Origin: an uncultured Clostridia bacterium
GTDB taxonomy: Bacteria > Bacillota > Clostridia > Oscillospirales > Acutalibacteraceae
Assembly: GCA_946187095.1 (NCBI GenBank)
Contig: CAMHPW010000071.1
Coordinates: forward strand, 1 to 6,070
Length of the DNA stretch: 6,070 nucleotides
Reading direction: 5' to 3'
The number at the start of each line of letters is the position of its first letter. The stretch's first letter is position 1. Under the pieces are notes generated by a model that did no database searches, was not told the origin of the DNA, and worked only from the letters and a program-made list of their open reading frames with translations. Below, in pieces: positions 1-6,070 of this stretch. Position numbers and translations under genes: made by a program.

Positions 1-285
1 GAAATATGCTTTTAAAAACCCGCCGTGAAGAGATCGACAAGGCAGTAGAACATATACTTGACTACATGGAAAATCTTCCTGTGAAAGTCTATTTTGAACT
101 CATTTACAGCCTTGCCGGACATTCCGAACTCAAAGAGGGCAATTGCCGACACTCCCAATGATACGATCGAAGGCGGCTGTATCCTCAAAAACGGCGATAT
201 TGAAGAAAATATGAGTTTTTCTGCTGTCATCGCACAAAGACATGAGGAAATCGAGGATCTGATCAGCAAAGAGCTTTTCAAATAA
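1..285 (+). pseudogene. ntpE: V-type ATP synthase subunit E, 3' part, with internal deletion and frameshift
   Basis: Subunit E is part of the peripheral stalk that anchors the A3B3 head to the membrane stator. The 5' end lies outside the window. Codons starting at base 3 read NMLLKTRREEIDKAVEHILD, continuing through an ENLPVKVYFELIYSLAGHSE segment to LKEG at about base 140, then run into non-family residues and stop at TGA 159-161. The expected C-terminal part (IADTPNDTIEGG, then LKNGDIEEN and ending DLISKELFK) is in a different frame, from about base 139 to the TAA at 283-285. Compared with the archaeal subunit E as I remember it, about 30 residues of the C-terminal globular domain are missing between the two parts. 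Both the missing block and the frame change point to a deletion whose length is not a multiple of three. A separate gene starting at TTG 94 is unlikely, because there is no ribosome site and the first residues do not fit the family. The gene order before ntpC supports the identity. A sequencing or assembly error is the main alternative to a true pseudogene. Confidence 0.82.
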
Positions 286-291
286 AGGAGG
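285..291 (+). promoter_or_regulatory. Ribosome binding site of ntpC
   Basis: AAGGAGG begins on the last base of the ntpE stop codon. It lies 6 bases before ATG 298 but only 3 before an in-frame TTG at 295. The spacing therefore selects ATG 298. The strong site also means ntpC can be translated even if ribosomes leave the broken ntpE early at base 161. Confidence 0.8.
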
Positions 292-297
292 ATTTTG

Positions 298-1263
298 ATG
301 GAATACGAATTTTCTATCGGTTCTGTAAGGGCAAGGGAAAAAAGACTGCTTTCCTCCTCCGATATTGAACAAATGCTTGCTCTCAAAAGTGAAAAGGAAC
401 TTGTCAGATTCCTCAAAGACAAGGCGTTCGGTGACGGTGAAACCGTTGATGAATTAATTGAAAGCAATACAGAGATCATGTGGAAATATGTGAAAAGCGT
501 TGCACCCGACATGAATCTGTTTGAGCCGTTCTTGATACAGAATGATGTGCATAATTTAAAGACGGTTTTAAAGGGAACTATGTCCGACAGGGATTATGAA
601 AATTTACTGATAACCCCCTGCATGACGGATGAAAAAACGCTTGTATGGGCTGTCGAAAACAGACGTTTCGATAAACTTCCCGAATGGCTCGGAAATGCTG
701 CCGATACAGCTTACGGCATCCTTGCCGAAACGAAAGACGCCCGTCTGAGCGATGCCGTCATAGACAAAGCCGTTATGCAGAAGCTGGTTTCCGAGAGCAA
801 AAAAATCAAATCTGCATTTCTCAGGAAATACATTGAAAGGCTTGTATTCTTTGCGGAAATCAAGATCGCATTGAGAGCGGCTAAAATTTCCGCTACGGAA
901 ACTTATCTTGAACAGGCTTTATGCGACTGTGACGGTCTTGATATCCCGACACTCATCAAAACCACCGTTTCGGGTGAAAAGGATTTGATAAAATATCTTG
1001 AAAAGATTGATATACACGACTGCAAAAAGGCAGTTGAACTTTATCAGAAATCACCATCCGAATTTGAAAAATTCGTGGATGACGGTACGATGAAAATTGC
1101 CCATGAGCTTTGCAGATACGCCAATATCGGTCCCGAGCCGCTTTTAGGCTACTGCATGGGCTGTGAATTTGACAGGAAAACTGTCAATATCATTTCAGGC
1201 GGTATCAAAACCAAAACACCGCCCGATAAAATCAGAGAAAGGCTGCGTGTAAGCTATGGTTAA
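298..1263 (+). CDS. ntpC: V-type ATP synthase subunit C (AC39 family)
   Basis: This 321-residue protein is the funnel-like connector that links the central shaft (D-F) to the membrane rotor ring. Its length is normal for bacterial and archaeal subunit C (about 320-330). The sequence shows the all-helical AC39 pattern: a start typical of the family (MEYEFSIGSVRAREKRLL), the NDVHNLKTVLKG helix at residues 82-93, a SAFLRKYIERLVFFAEIKIALRA-type helix in the middle, and the C-terminal GPEPLLGY motif at 278-285 followed by IRERLR at 312-317. The ATG at 298 is chosen over TTG 295 because of ribosome-site spacing. The gene begins 12 bases after the ntpE stop, and its last 8 bases overlap the start of the subunit F gene, so the two are probably coupled in translation. 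No transmembrane segment or signal peptide is seen, in line with a peripheral cytoplasmic subunit. Nothing in it looks damaged. Confidence 0.93.
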   Translation: MEYEFSIGSVRAREKRLLSSSDIEQMLALKSEKELVRFLKDKAFGDGETVDELIESNTEIMWKYVKSVAPDMNLFEPFLIQNDVHNLKTVLKGTMSDRDYENLLITPCMTDEKTLVWAVENRRFDKLPEWLGNAADTAYGILAETKDARLSDAVIDKAVMQKLVSESKKIKSAFLRKYIERLVFFAEIKIALRAAKISATETYLEQALCDCDGLDIPTLIKTTVSGEKDLIKYLEKIDIHDCKKAVELYQKSPSEFEKFVDDGTMKIAHELCRYANIGPEPLLGYCMGCEFDRKTVNIISGGIKTKTPPDKIRERLRVSYG

Positions 1264-1579
1264 AAATATTGCCGTGATCGGCGACAGTGAAAGCATTAAA
1301 GGCTTTGGTGCAGTCGGAATAGATATGTTTATATGTGACGAACCTCTCGAATCGGGAAATTTATTCAAGCGAATTGCAGAAACAGATGACTATGCAATTA
1401 TCTATATGACAGAGGAACTGTTTGAACTTTCGGCAAAGGAAAGACATAAATTTGCCGATAACGCCATTCCTGCTGTGATCCCGATACCGTCCGCTCAGGG
1501 CAACAGGGGTATCGGTCGGAAAAGACTGTCAAAGTTCGTGGAACAGGCAGTCGGTTCGGATATTCTCTTTGGAAATTGA
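1256..1579 (+). CDS. ntpG: V-type ATP synthase subunit F (NtpG in Enterococcus naming)
   Basis: This 107-residue protein is the small subunit that binds the D shaft and forms the central rotor with it. It shows the Rossmann-like features of the F family: an opening strand and turn [20 protein letters not shown] (residues 3-22), a central AIIYMTEEL strand (about 47-55), and the conserved [16 protein letters not shown] stretch (about 72-87) followed by a C-terminal helix. Length fits the family (about 100-110). It starts at ATG 1256 inside the end of ntpC. A purine-rich GAGAAAGG lies about 13 bases upstream, rather far, so translation probably depends partly on coupling with ntpC. The naming differs between systems: archaeal atpF equals enterococcal ntpG. 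The gene sits between C and A, the expected place. Confidence 0.93.
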   Translation: MVKNIAVIGDSESIKGFGAVGIDMFICDEPLESGNLFKRIAETDDYAIIYMTEELFELSAKERHKFADNAIPAVIPIPSAQGNRGIGRKRLSKFVEQAVGSDILFGN

Positions 1580-1583
1580 GGTG
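1578..1583 (+). promoter_or_regulatory. Ribosome binding site of ntpA, selecting a TTG start
   Basis: GAGGTG overlaps the stop codon of the subunit F gene and lies 7 bases before TTG 1591. The alternative TTG at 1576 would overlap this site and would add five residues (encoding MRCLY) that the family lacks. TTG 1591 gives [13 protein letters not shown] right after the initiator, as in other A subunits. Confidence 0.72.
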
Positions 1584-1590
1584 TTTATAT

Positions 1591-3357
1591 TTGACAAACG
1601 GAATTATTACAAAAGTCGCAGGACCTCTCGTTATCGCAGAGGGAATGCGTGATGCAAATATGTTTGACGTTGTGAGAGTCAGCAAGGAACGTCTGATAGG
1701 CGAAATTATCGAAATGCACGGCGACAGGGCTTCCATTCAGGTCTATGAAGAAACTTCCGGTCTCGGTCCCGGTGAAGCCGTGGAATCAACGGGGGCACCG
1801 CTTTCCGTTGAACTTGGTCCGGGACTTATCGGCTCTATCTATGACGGTATCCAGAGACCGCTGAGTGAAATAATGAAAGTTGCCGGCAACAGCCTTAAAA
1901 GAGGCGTTGAAGTGCCGTCACTCGACCACAAGAAAAAATGGCATTTTGTACCGACAGCCAAAAAAGGTGATCAACTCGTTGCCGGTGACGTTCTCGGAAC
2001 TGTTAAAGAAACCAATGCCGTTGTCCATAAAATTCTTGTGCCAAACGGTGTACAGGGTACAATCGTCGATATTAAAGAGGGCGATTTCAATATCGATGAA
2101 ACCGTTGCGATTATCGATGTCAACGGCAAAAAGAAAAATCTGGAAATGGCTGTAAGATGGCCTGTCCGTATCGGCAGACCGTACAAGAGAAAACTCTCCC
2201 CCGATATTCTTCTGACGACAGGTCAGAGAACCATTGATACACTTTTCCCGATAGCCAAAGGCGGTGTGGCAGCCGTTCCCGGTCCTTTCGGCTCGGGCAA
2301 GACCGTTGTACAGCACCAGTTGGCTAAATGGGCTGCTGCTGATATTATCGTATATATCGGCTGCGGTGAACGTGGAAATGAAATGACGGACGTTCTCAAT
2401 GAATTCCCCGAACTGAAAGACCCCCGTACAGGCAATTCCCTTATGGAAAGAACGGTGCTTATCGCCAATACTTCCGATATGCCTGTTGCCGCCCGTGAAG
2501 CGTCTATTTATACAGGTATCACAATTGCAGAATATTTCAGAGATATGGGCTATACCGTTGCACTCATGGCAGATTCCACTTCAAGATGGGCGGAGGCTCT
2601 TCGTGAAATGTCGGGACGACTTGAAGAAATGCCCGGTGAAGAAGGTTATCCTGCCTATCTCGGCAGCCGTCTGGCTCAGTTCTATGAACGTGCAGGACGT
2701 GTCCTTATCAACGGCACTGACAATAAAGAGGGTGCCTTGTCCGTCATCGGTGCCGTATCGCCCCCGGGCGGTGACATTTCCGAACCTGTTTCACAGGCTA
2801 CTCTCCGTATCGTAAAAGTATTCTGGGGACTTGATGCCAATCTTGCTTATAAACGTCACTTCCCTGCTATCAACTGGCTGACAAGCTATTCACTTTATAC
2901 AGACCAATTGGAAGAGTGGTTTGCAGAGAACGCTTCCAAAGATTTCATGCAGCTTCGTGCAAGGCTGATGTCACTTTTGCAGGACGAATCCGAATTGCAG
3001 GAGATCGTCAATCTTGTGGGCATGGATGCTCTCTCCGCAACCGACAGGCTTAAACTCGAAACAGCCCGTTCCATTCGTGAGGACTATCTCCATCAGAATG
3101 CATTTGACTCCGTTGATACCTATACTTCCCTGAAAAAGCAGGTTCTTATGATGAGAGCAATCCTGCTCTGCTATGACAAATCCGTTGAGGCTCTCAAAGA
3201 CGGTGCCGATACCGAACTTTTAATTGGAATGTCCGTGCGTGAACGTGTGGGACGTTTCAAATATGAAGATGAAAAGAATATCGACAGAGAATTTGAAGCC
3301 ATCAGCACCATGCTTGAAAAAGAAATCAAAGACGTACTGGAAAGGAGTGAGGACTGA
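1591..3357 (+). CDS. ntpA: V-type ATP synthase catalytic subunit A
   Basis: This is the ATP-hydrolysing/synthesising subunit of the A3B3 head, EC 7.1.2.2. With the TTG start the product has 588 residues, close to the 593 of E. hirae NtpA. It has an N-terminal beta-barrel (about 1-75; [24 protein letters not shown]) and the bulge insert found in V/A-type A subunits but not in F-type beta (about 115-185; [12 protein letters not shown]). The P-loop GPFGSGKT is at 231-238 with K237, and GCGERGNEM with catalytic E260 and R261 follows. Next come the Walker B strand [13 protein letters not shown] around D328, the [10 protein letters not shown] loop (about 390-399), and a helical C-terminal domain ending ERSED. 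All the key residues are present. The gene lies 11 bases after the subunit F stop. Its TGA shares one base with the ATG of ntpB (TGATG), a coupling arrangement that suits equal A:B stoichiometry. Confidence 0.97.
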   Translation: MTNGIITKVAGPLVIAEGMRDANMFDVVRVSKERLIGEIIEMHGDRASIQVYEETSGLGPGEAVESTGAPLSVELGPGLIGSIYDGIQRPLSEIMKVAGNSLKRGVEVPSLDHKKKWHFVPTAKKGDQLVAGDVLGTVKETNAVVHKILVPNGVQGTIVDIKEGDFNIDETVAIIDVNGKKKNLEMAVRWPVRIGRPYKRKLSPDILLTTGQRTIDTLFPIAKGGVAAVPGPFGSGKTVVQHQLAKWAAADIIVYIGCGERGNEMTDVLNEFPELKDPRTGNSLMERTVLIANTSDMPVAAREASIYTGITIAEYFRDMGYTVALMADSTSRWAEALREMSGRLEEMPGEEGYPAYLGSRLAQFYERAGRVLINGTDNKEGALSVIGAVSPPGGDISEPVSQATLRIVKVFWGLDANLAYKRHFPAINWLTSYSLYTDQLEEWFAENASKDFMQLRARLMSLLQDESELQEIVNLVGMDALSATDRLKLETARSIREDYLHQNAFDSVDTYTSLKKQVLMMRAILLCYDKSVEALKDGADTELLIGMSVRERVGRFKYEDEKNIDREFEAISTMLEKEIKDVLERSED

Positions 3358-4727
3358 TGCCAAAAGAATACCGTACTATACGAGAGGTCGCAGGTCCTCT
3401 TATGATGGTCAGTGACGTTGAGGGCGTTACCTACAATGAACTCGGTGAGATAGAACTTCCTGACGGCAGTATCAGAAGATGTCAGGTGCTTGAAATTGAC
3501 GGTAAAAATGCCCTTGTACAGTTGTTTGAATCCGCCGCAGGCATTAACCTTGCCCATTCCAAAGTAAGATTTATCGGACGTTCCATGGAACTCCCCGTTT
3601 CACCCGATATGCTTTCACGAGTATTTGACGGCTTGGGTAATCCCATTGATGACGGTCCTGCTATCATTCCCGAAAAACGTCTTGATATCAACGGTACTCC
3701 CATGAATCCTGCCGCCCGTGACTATCCGCAGGAATTCATTCAAACAGGTGTTTCCGCCATAGACGGTCTGAATACTCTCGTAAGAGGTCAGAAACTGCCG
3801 ATTTTCTCCGCTTCGGGCCTGCCCCATGCACAGCTTGCCGCTCAGATTGCAAGACAAGCCGCTGTGCGTGGCAAAAATGAACAATTCGCCGTTGTATTTG
3901 CCGCTATGGGCATCACTTTTGAGGAATCCGAATTTTTCGTCCGTTCCTTCCGTGAAACAGGTGCTCTCGACAGAACCGTTATGTTTGTAAATTTGGCAAA
4001 CGATCCGGCTATTGAAAGAATCGCAACGCCCCGAATGGCTCTGACTGCCGCTGAATATCTTGCTTTTGATATGGGTATGCACGTTCTTGTTATCATGACG
4101 GATATTACAAACTATGCCGATGCTTTGCGAGAAGTTTCCGCCGCAAGAAAGGAAGTCCCCGGCAGACGTGGCTATCCCGGCTATATGTATACCAACCTTG
4201 CAACGCTTTATGAACGTGCAGGCAGACAAAAAGGTAAAAAAGGCTCTATAACCATGATACCGATATTGACCATGCCCGAAGATGATAAAACCCACCCCAT
4301 ACCCGACTTGACGGGCTATATTACAGAGGGACAAATTATATTAAGCCGTGAACTTTACAGAAAAGGCATTACACCGCCTATTGATGTATTGCCGTCACTG
4401 TCTCGTCTGAAAGATAAAGGTATCGGTGTAGGTCGTACAAGAGAGGATCATGCCGCTACCATGAATCAGTTGTTCTCCGCTTATGCGAGAGGCAAGGATG
4501 CAAGAGAATTGATGATCGTATTGGGTGAATCCGCTCTGACGGATATAGACAAGAAATATGCGGAATTTGCAGAGGCGTTTGAAAAAGAGTATGTTTCACA
4601 GGGGTACACCACGAACCGTACTATTGAAGAAACTCTCGATATCGGCTGGAAACTGCTGCATATCCTCCCCAGAAGTGAATTGAAGAGAATCAAAGACGAT
4701 ATGCTTGACAAATACTATGGAAAGTAA
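3357..4727 (+). CDS. ntpB: V-type ATP synthase non-catalytic subunit B
   Basis: This 456-residue protein alternates with A in the A3B3 ring and completes each nucleotide site at the A-B interface. E. hirae NtpB has 458 residues. The start [15 protein letters not shown] and the barrel through [14 protein letters not shown] (about 89-101) are typical. In place of a P-loop it has [19 protein letters not shown] (150-168), the mark of the non-catalytic B subunit. [15 protein letters not shown] (about 245-259) is the Walker-B-like strand. [12 protein letters not shown] (340-351) carries R350, the arginine finger that reaches into the catalytic site of A. The ATG at 3357 overlaps the ntpA stop by one base. 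The site AAAGGAGTGAGG (3341-3352), inside the end of ntpA, serves as its ribosome site. No damage is seen. Confidence 0.97.
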   Translation: MPKEYRTIREVAGPLMMVSDVEGVTYNELGEIELPDGSIRRCQVLEIDGKNALVQLFESAAGINLAHSKVRFIGRSMELPVSPDMLSRVFDGLGNPIDDGPAIIPEKRLDINGTPMNPAARDYPQEFIQTGVSAIDGLNTLVRGQKLPIFSASGLPHAQLAAQIARQAAVRGKNEQFAVVFAAMGITFEESEFFVRSFRETGALDRTVMFVNLANDPAIERIATPRMALTAAEYLAFDMGMHVLVIMTDITNYADALREVSAARKEVPGRRGYPGYMYTNLATLYERAGRQKGKKGSITMIPILTMPEDDKTHPIPDLTGYITEGQIILSRELYRKGITPPIDVLPSLSRLKDKGIGVGRTREDHAATMNQLFSAYARGKDARELMIVLGESALTDIDKKYAEFAEAFEKEYVSQGYTTNRTIEETLDIGWKLLHILPRSELKRIKDDMLDKYYGK

Positions 4728-4736
4728 GGTGTCGAG

Positions 4737-5393
4737 ATGGCAGTAATGAATGTCAATCCCACGAGAATGCAGATGACCAAGCTCAAAAAGCAGCTTCAGA
4801 TTGCAAGGCGTGGACATAAAATGCTCAAAGACAAGCGGGACGAGCTTATGCGGCAGTTCATTGAGCTTGTCAAGGAAAATAAAAAACTCCGTGAAAAAGT
4901 GGAAGCACAGTTGGAAGAATGTAATAATCACTTTATCAACGCAAGTGCCGTGATGAATAAAAAGGCTCTCGACTCATCTTTGATGTCATCAAAACATCAG
5001 ACGGGCGTGGAAGTGGACGGCAAAAATATCATGAGTGTCGATGTGCCGCTGTTTTCGCAGGTTCAAGAAGACAATGACGGCGGCAGCCCTTACGGTTTCG
5101 CATTCACATCATTTGAATTGGACGATGCCGTGACGGAACTCAATAAAGTTTTGCCTGACCTTATCAAGCTGGCTGAAACAGAAAAAAGCTGTGAACTCAT
5201 GGCGGCTGAGATCGAGCGTACAAGGCGGCGTGTCAATTCGCTTGAACACGTTATGATACCCAGATATGAAGAAACGATCAAATATATCGCCATGAAATTA
5301 GAGGAGAATGATCGTTCCAGCCGTACAAGGCTCATGAAGGTCAAGGATATGCTGCTTGAAAAAGCTCACGGCTATTCAATGCATAATTCATAA
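4737..5393 (+). CDS. ntpD: V-type ATP synthase subunit D (central shaft)
   Basis: This 218-residue protein forms the long antiparallel coiled coil of the rotor that turns inside A3B3. It carries the family start NVNPTRMQMTKLKKQL (5-20), then RGHKMLKDKRDELMRQFIEL (25-44). A variable middle with the conserved KNIMSVDVPL (about 96-105) leads to the second helix with LAETEKSCELMAAEIERTRR (from about 145), RRVNSLE (164-170) and IKYIAMKLEEND (181-192). Heptad-like, charge-rich helices cover about 10-75 and 127-205. The ATG at 4737 lies 9 bases after the ntpB stop, with AAGGTG at 4726-4731 as ribosome site. ATG 4746 would leave out only three residues and has worse spacing. The last residues (after VKDMLLEK) extend slightly beyond the family core and are encoded partly by a small tandem repeat. 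It is the last gene of the operon, since a terminator follows. Confidence 0.95.
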   Translation: MAVMNVNPTRMQMTKLKKQLQIARRGHKMLKDKRDELMRQFIELVKENKKLREKVEAQLEECNNHFINASAVMNKKALDSSLMSSKHQTGVEVDGKNIMSVDVPLFSQVQEDNDGGSPYGFAFTSFELDDAVTELNKVLPDLIKLAETEKSCELMAAEIERTRRRVNSLEHVMIPRYEETIKYIAMKLEENDRSSRTRLMKVKDMLLEKAHGYSMHNS

Positions 5394-5413
5394 TGCATAA
5401 ATTCATCTTGCAT
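5374..5413 (+). repeat. Three imperfect tandem copies of an ATTCAT..TGCAT unit
   Basis: Three head-to-tail units can be read: ATTCAATGCATA (5374-5385), ATTCATAATGCATAA (5386-5400) and ATTCATCTTGCAT (5401-5413), with a period of about 12-15 bases. The closest pair is AATGCATAATTCAT (5378-5391) and AATGCATAAATTCAT (5392-5406), which differ by one inserted A. The repeat covers the last codons and the stop of ntpD. ATGCAT is itself a palindrome, so the copies can also pair with each other. Confidence 0.6.
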
Positions 5414-5421
5414 ACAAACAT

Positions 5422-5455
5422 AAAAAGGAGCGGCTTTTATAACCGTTCCTTTTTT
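5422..5455 (+). terminator. Rho-independent terminator of the ntp operon
   Basis: AAAAAGGAGCGG (5422-5433) pairs with CCGTTCCTTTTT (5443-5454) in a 12-base-pair stem with a single G-T wobble. The loop is 9 bases (CTTTTATAA), and the descending arm ends in a run of six T (5450-5455). Because the ascending arm begins with five A, the hairpin could also end transcription from the opposite strand. It lies 28 bases after the ntpD stop and marks the end of the V-ATPase message. Confidence 0.88.
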
Positions 5456-5465
5456 GCAAATGACG

Positions 5466-5474
5466 GGAAGTGAT
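5466..5474 (+). promoter_or_regulatory. Ribosome binding site of the SulP permease gene
   Basis: GGAAGTGAT matches eight of nine bases of GGAGGTGAT, the extended complement of the 16S rRNA 3' end. It lies 6 bases before ATG 5481. An in-frame ATG at 5460 would sit directly behind the terminator T-run without a ribosome site, so 5481 is the preferred start. Confidence 0.65.
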
Positions 5475-5480
5475 ATTATC

Positions 5481-6070
5481 ATGCTATCCAGATTTCATAT
5501 CAAAGATATCTTCGGGGGAATCATTGTCGCATTGGTATCGATTCCGATTGCAATGGGCTATGCACAAATAGCAGGTCTGCCGATGCAATACGGCTTATAC
5601 GGCTCTGTACTGCCGATTTTCCTTTTCGGCTTGCTCACGACTTCCAAAGACTTTGTCTTCGGTGTAGATGCCGCCCCTGCCGCCCTTACAGGTGCTGCAA
5701 TCATTTCCTTGGGAATCATACCCGAATCCGAACAGGCACTTTCCGCTGTGCCGACCATTGCTTTTCTGGCAGGCTGTTGGCTATTGCTGTTCTTTTTCCT
5801 GAAAGCCGGAAAAATTGTCAAATACATTTCCGAATCCGTCATGGCAGGGTTTGTATCGGGCATTTGCTGTACGATCATTTTAATGCAGATACCGAAATTA
5901 TTCGGCGGTACGCCCGGTACAGGTGAGGGTATCGAACTGATCGAACATATCATTGAACAGCTTTCTTTATTCAATCCGTTATCCATGCTTTTGGGAATTG
6001 CAACCATCGGCATTATCATGCTTGGAAAGAAATTGATTCCGAAAGTACCCATGTCGGTAATGATGATGAT
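5481..6070 (+). CDS. SulP-family anion permease (SLC26-like), 5' part
   Basis: The open frame from ATG 5481 gives 196 residues and runs off the window. The family is usually about 500-600 residues, so the membrane core continues and any STAS domain lies beyond. SulP proteins move sulfate, bicarbonate or other anions, usually with H+ or Na+ or by exchange. The substrate cannot be told here. Evidence is the first helix FGGIIVALVSIPIAMGYAQI (11-30), then AGLPMQYGLYGSVLPIFLFG (31-50) with the SulP hallmark YGLY at 37-40 followed by TSK (54-56), and FGVDAAPAALTGA (60-72), which matches the GPDAA-type segment of SulP. Further hydrophobic helices lie at about 90-108, 120-138 (VMAGFVSGICCTIILMQIPK, a SulP-typical stretch) and 165-182. 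No signal peptide is seen, as expected. It starts 25 bases after the operon terminator, so it is probably a separate unit with its own or readthrough transcription. Frame and codon use are consistent throughout. Confidence 0.85.
   Translation, partial: MLSRFHIKDIFGGIIVALVSIPIAMGYAQIAGLPMQYGLYGSVLPIFLFGLLTTSKDFVFGVDAAPAALTGAAIISLGIIPESEQALSAVPTIAFLAGCWLLLFFFLKAGKIVKYISESVMAGFVSGICCTIILMQIPKLFGGTPGTGEGIELIEHIIEQLSLFNPLSMLLGIATIGIIMLGKKLIPKVPMSVMMM

Noticed and set aside
3..161. Programmed ribosomal frameshifting in ntpE
   Set aside because: No slippery heptamer with a following structure is seen at the join, and about 30 family residues are missing, which frameshifting cannot explain.
94..285. 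A separate small gene starting at TTG 94
   Set aside because: There is no ribosome site before TTG 94. Bases 94-138 encode subunit E in another frame, and only the part from about 139 on matches the family, so this is the tail of the broken ntpE.
12..512. A 166-codon open frame on the minus strand over the ntpE-ntpC join
   Set aside because: It runs opposite to clear subunit E and C coding sequence, is rich in S, L and I as antisense frames of such genes are, and has no recognisable domain.
1880..2155. A 91-codon + strand open frame inside ntpA
   Set aside because: It lies in another frame of the strongly conserved subunit A gene and has no ribosome site or family match.
3615..4334. A 239-codon open frame on the minus strand inside ntpB
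   Set aside because: It is fully covered by the well conserved subunit B gene on the other strand and shows no family features. It is a shadow frame.
5558..6052. A 164-codon open frame on the minus strand at the right end
   Set aside because: It is antisense to the SulP permease, whose + strand frame has clear membrane helices and the YGLY motif. The minus frame is low-complexity and rich in M, P, S and K.

Overview
The window holds the distal part of a V-type (A/V-type, rotary) ATPase operon, followed by the first 590 bases of a SulP-family anion permease gene. Everything supported reads on the + strand. The gene order E-C-F(G)-A-B-D matches the Enterococcus hirae ntp operon and related Gram-positive operons. 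Strong AGGAGG-type ribosome sites, moderate GC, an intrinsic hairpin/T-run terminator and protein sequences that read like clostridial V-ATPase subunits suggest an anaerobic member of the Bacillota, probably Clostridia of a Ruminococcus/Oscillospiraceae-like kind. That placement rests on resemblance only, without a search.

Layout. Bases 1-285 carry the 3' part of the peripheral-stalk subunit E gene, and it is broken as given. The subunit E sequence runs in one frame to about base 138, then resumes in another frame at about base 139 with roughly 30 residues of the family missing. Bases 298-1263 encode subunit C (rotor/membrane connector). Bases 1256-1579 encode the small subunit F (called NtpG in Enterococcus). 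Bases 1591-3357 encode the catalytic subunit A (TTG start). Bases 3357-4727 encode the non-catalytic subunit B, and 4737-5393 encode the central-shaft subunit D. The genes overlap or lie 9-12 bases apart, as expected for one polycistronic message with translational coupling. The operon ends at an intrinsic terminator (5422-5455). A SulP-type permease starts at 5481 and runs off the window.

How the genes work together. A and B form the A3B3 head that binds and hydrolyses (or makes) ATP. D and F form the turning shaft, C couples the shaft to the membrane ring, and E belongs to the peripheral stalk that holds the head still. The ring and stator membrane subunits (K, I) and the stalk partner would lie upstream and are not visible, so the coupling ion (H+ or Na+) cannot be told. 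The catalytic residues of A and the arginine finger of B are present, so the A, B, C, D and F genes look functional. The E lesion stands out as recent, or as a sequence/assembly artefact.

I see no evidence of a new biological system here. The observations worth a second look are the broken ntpE with a perfect palindrome at its break point, a permease gene crowded against the operon terminator with no obvious promoter, and a small tandem repeat covering the end of ntpD.
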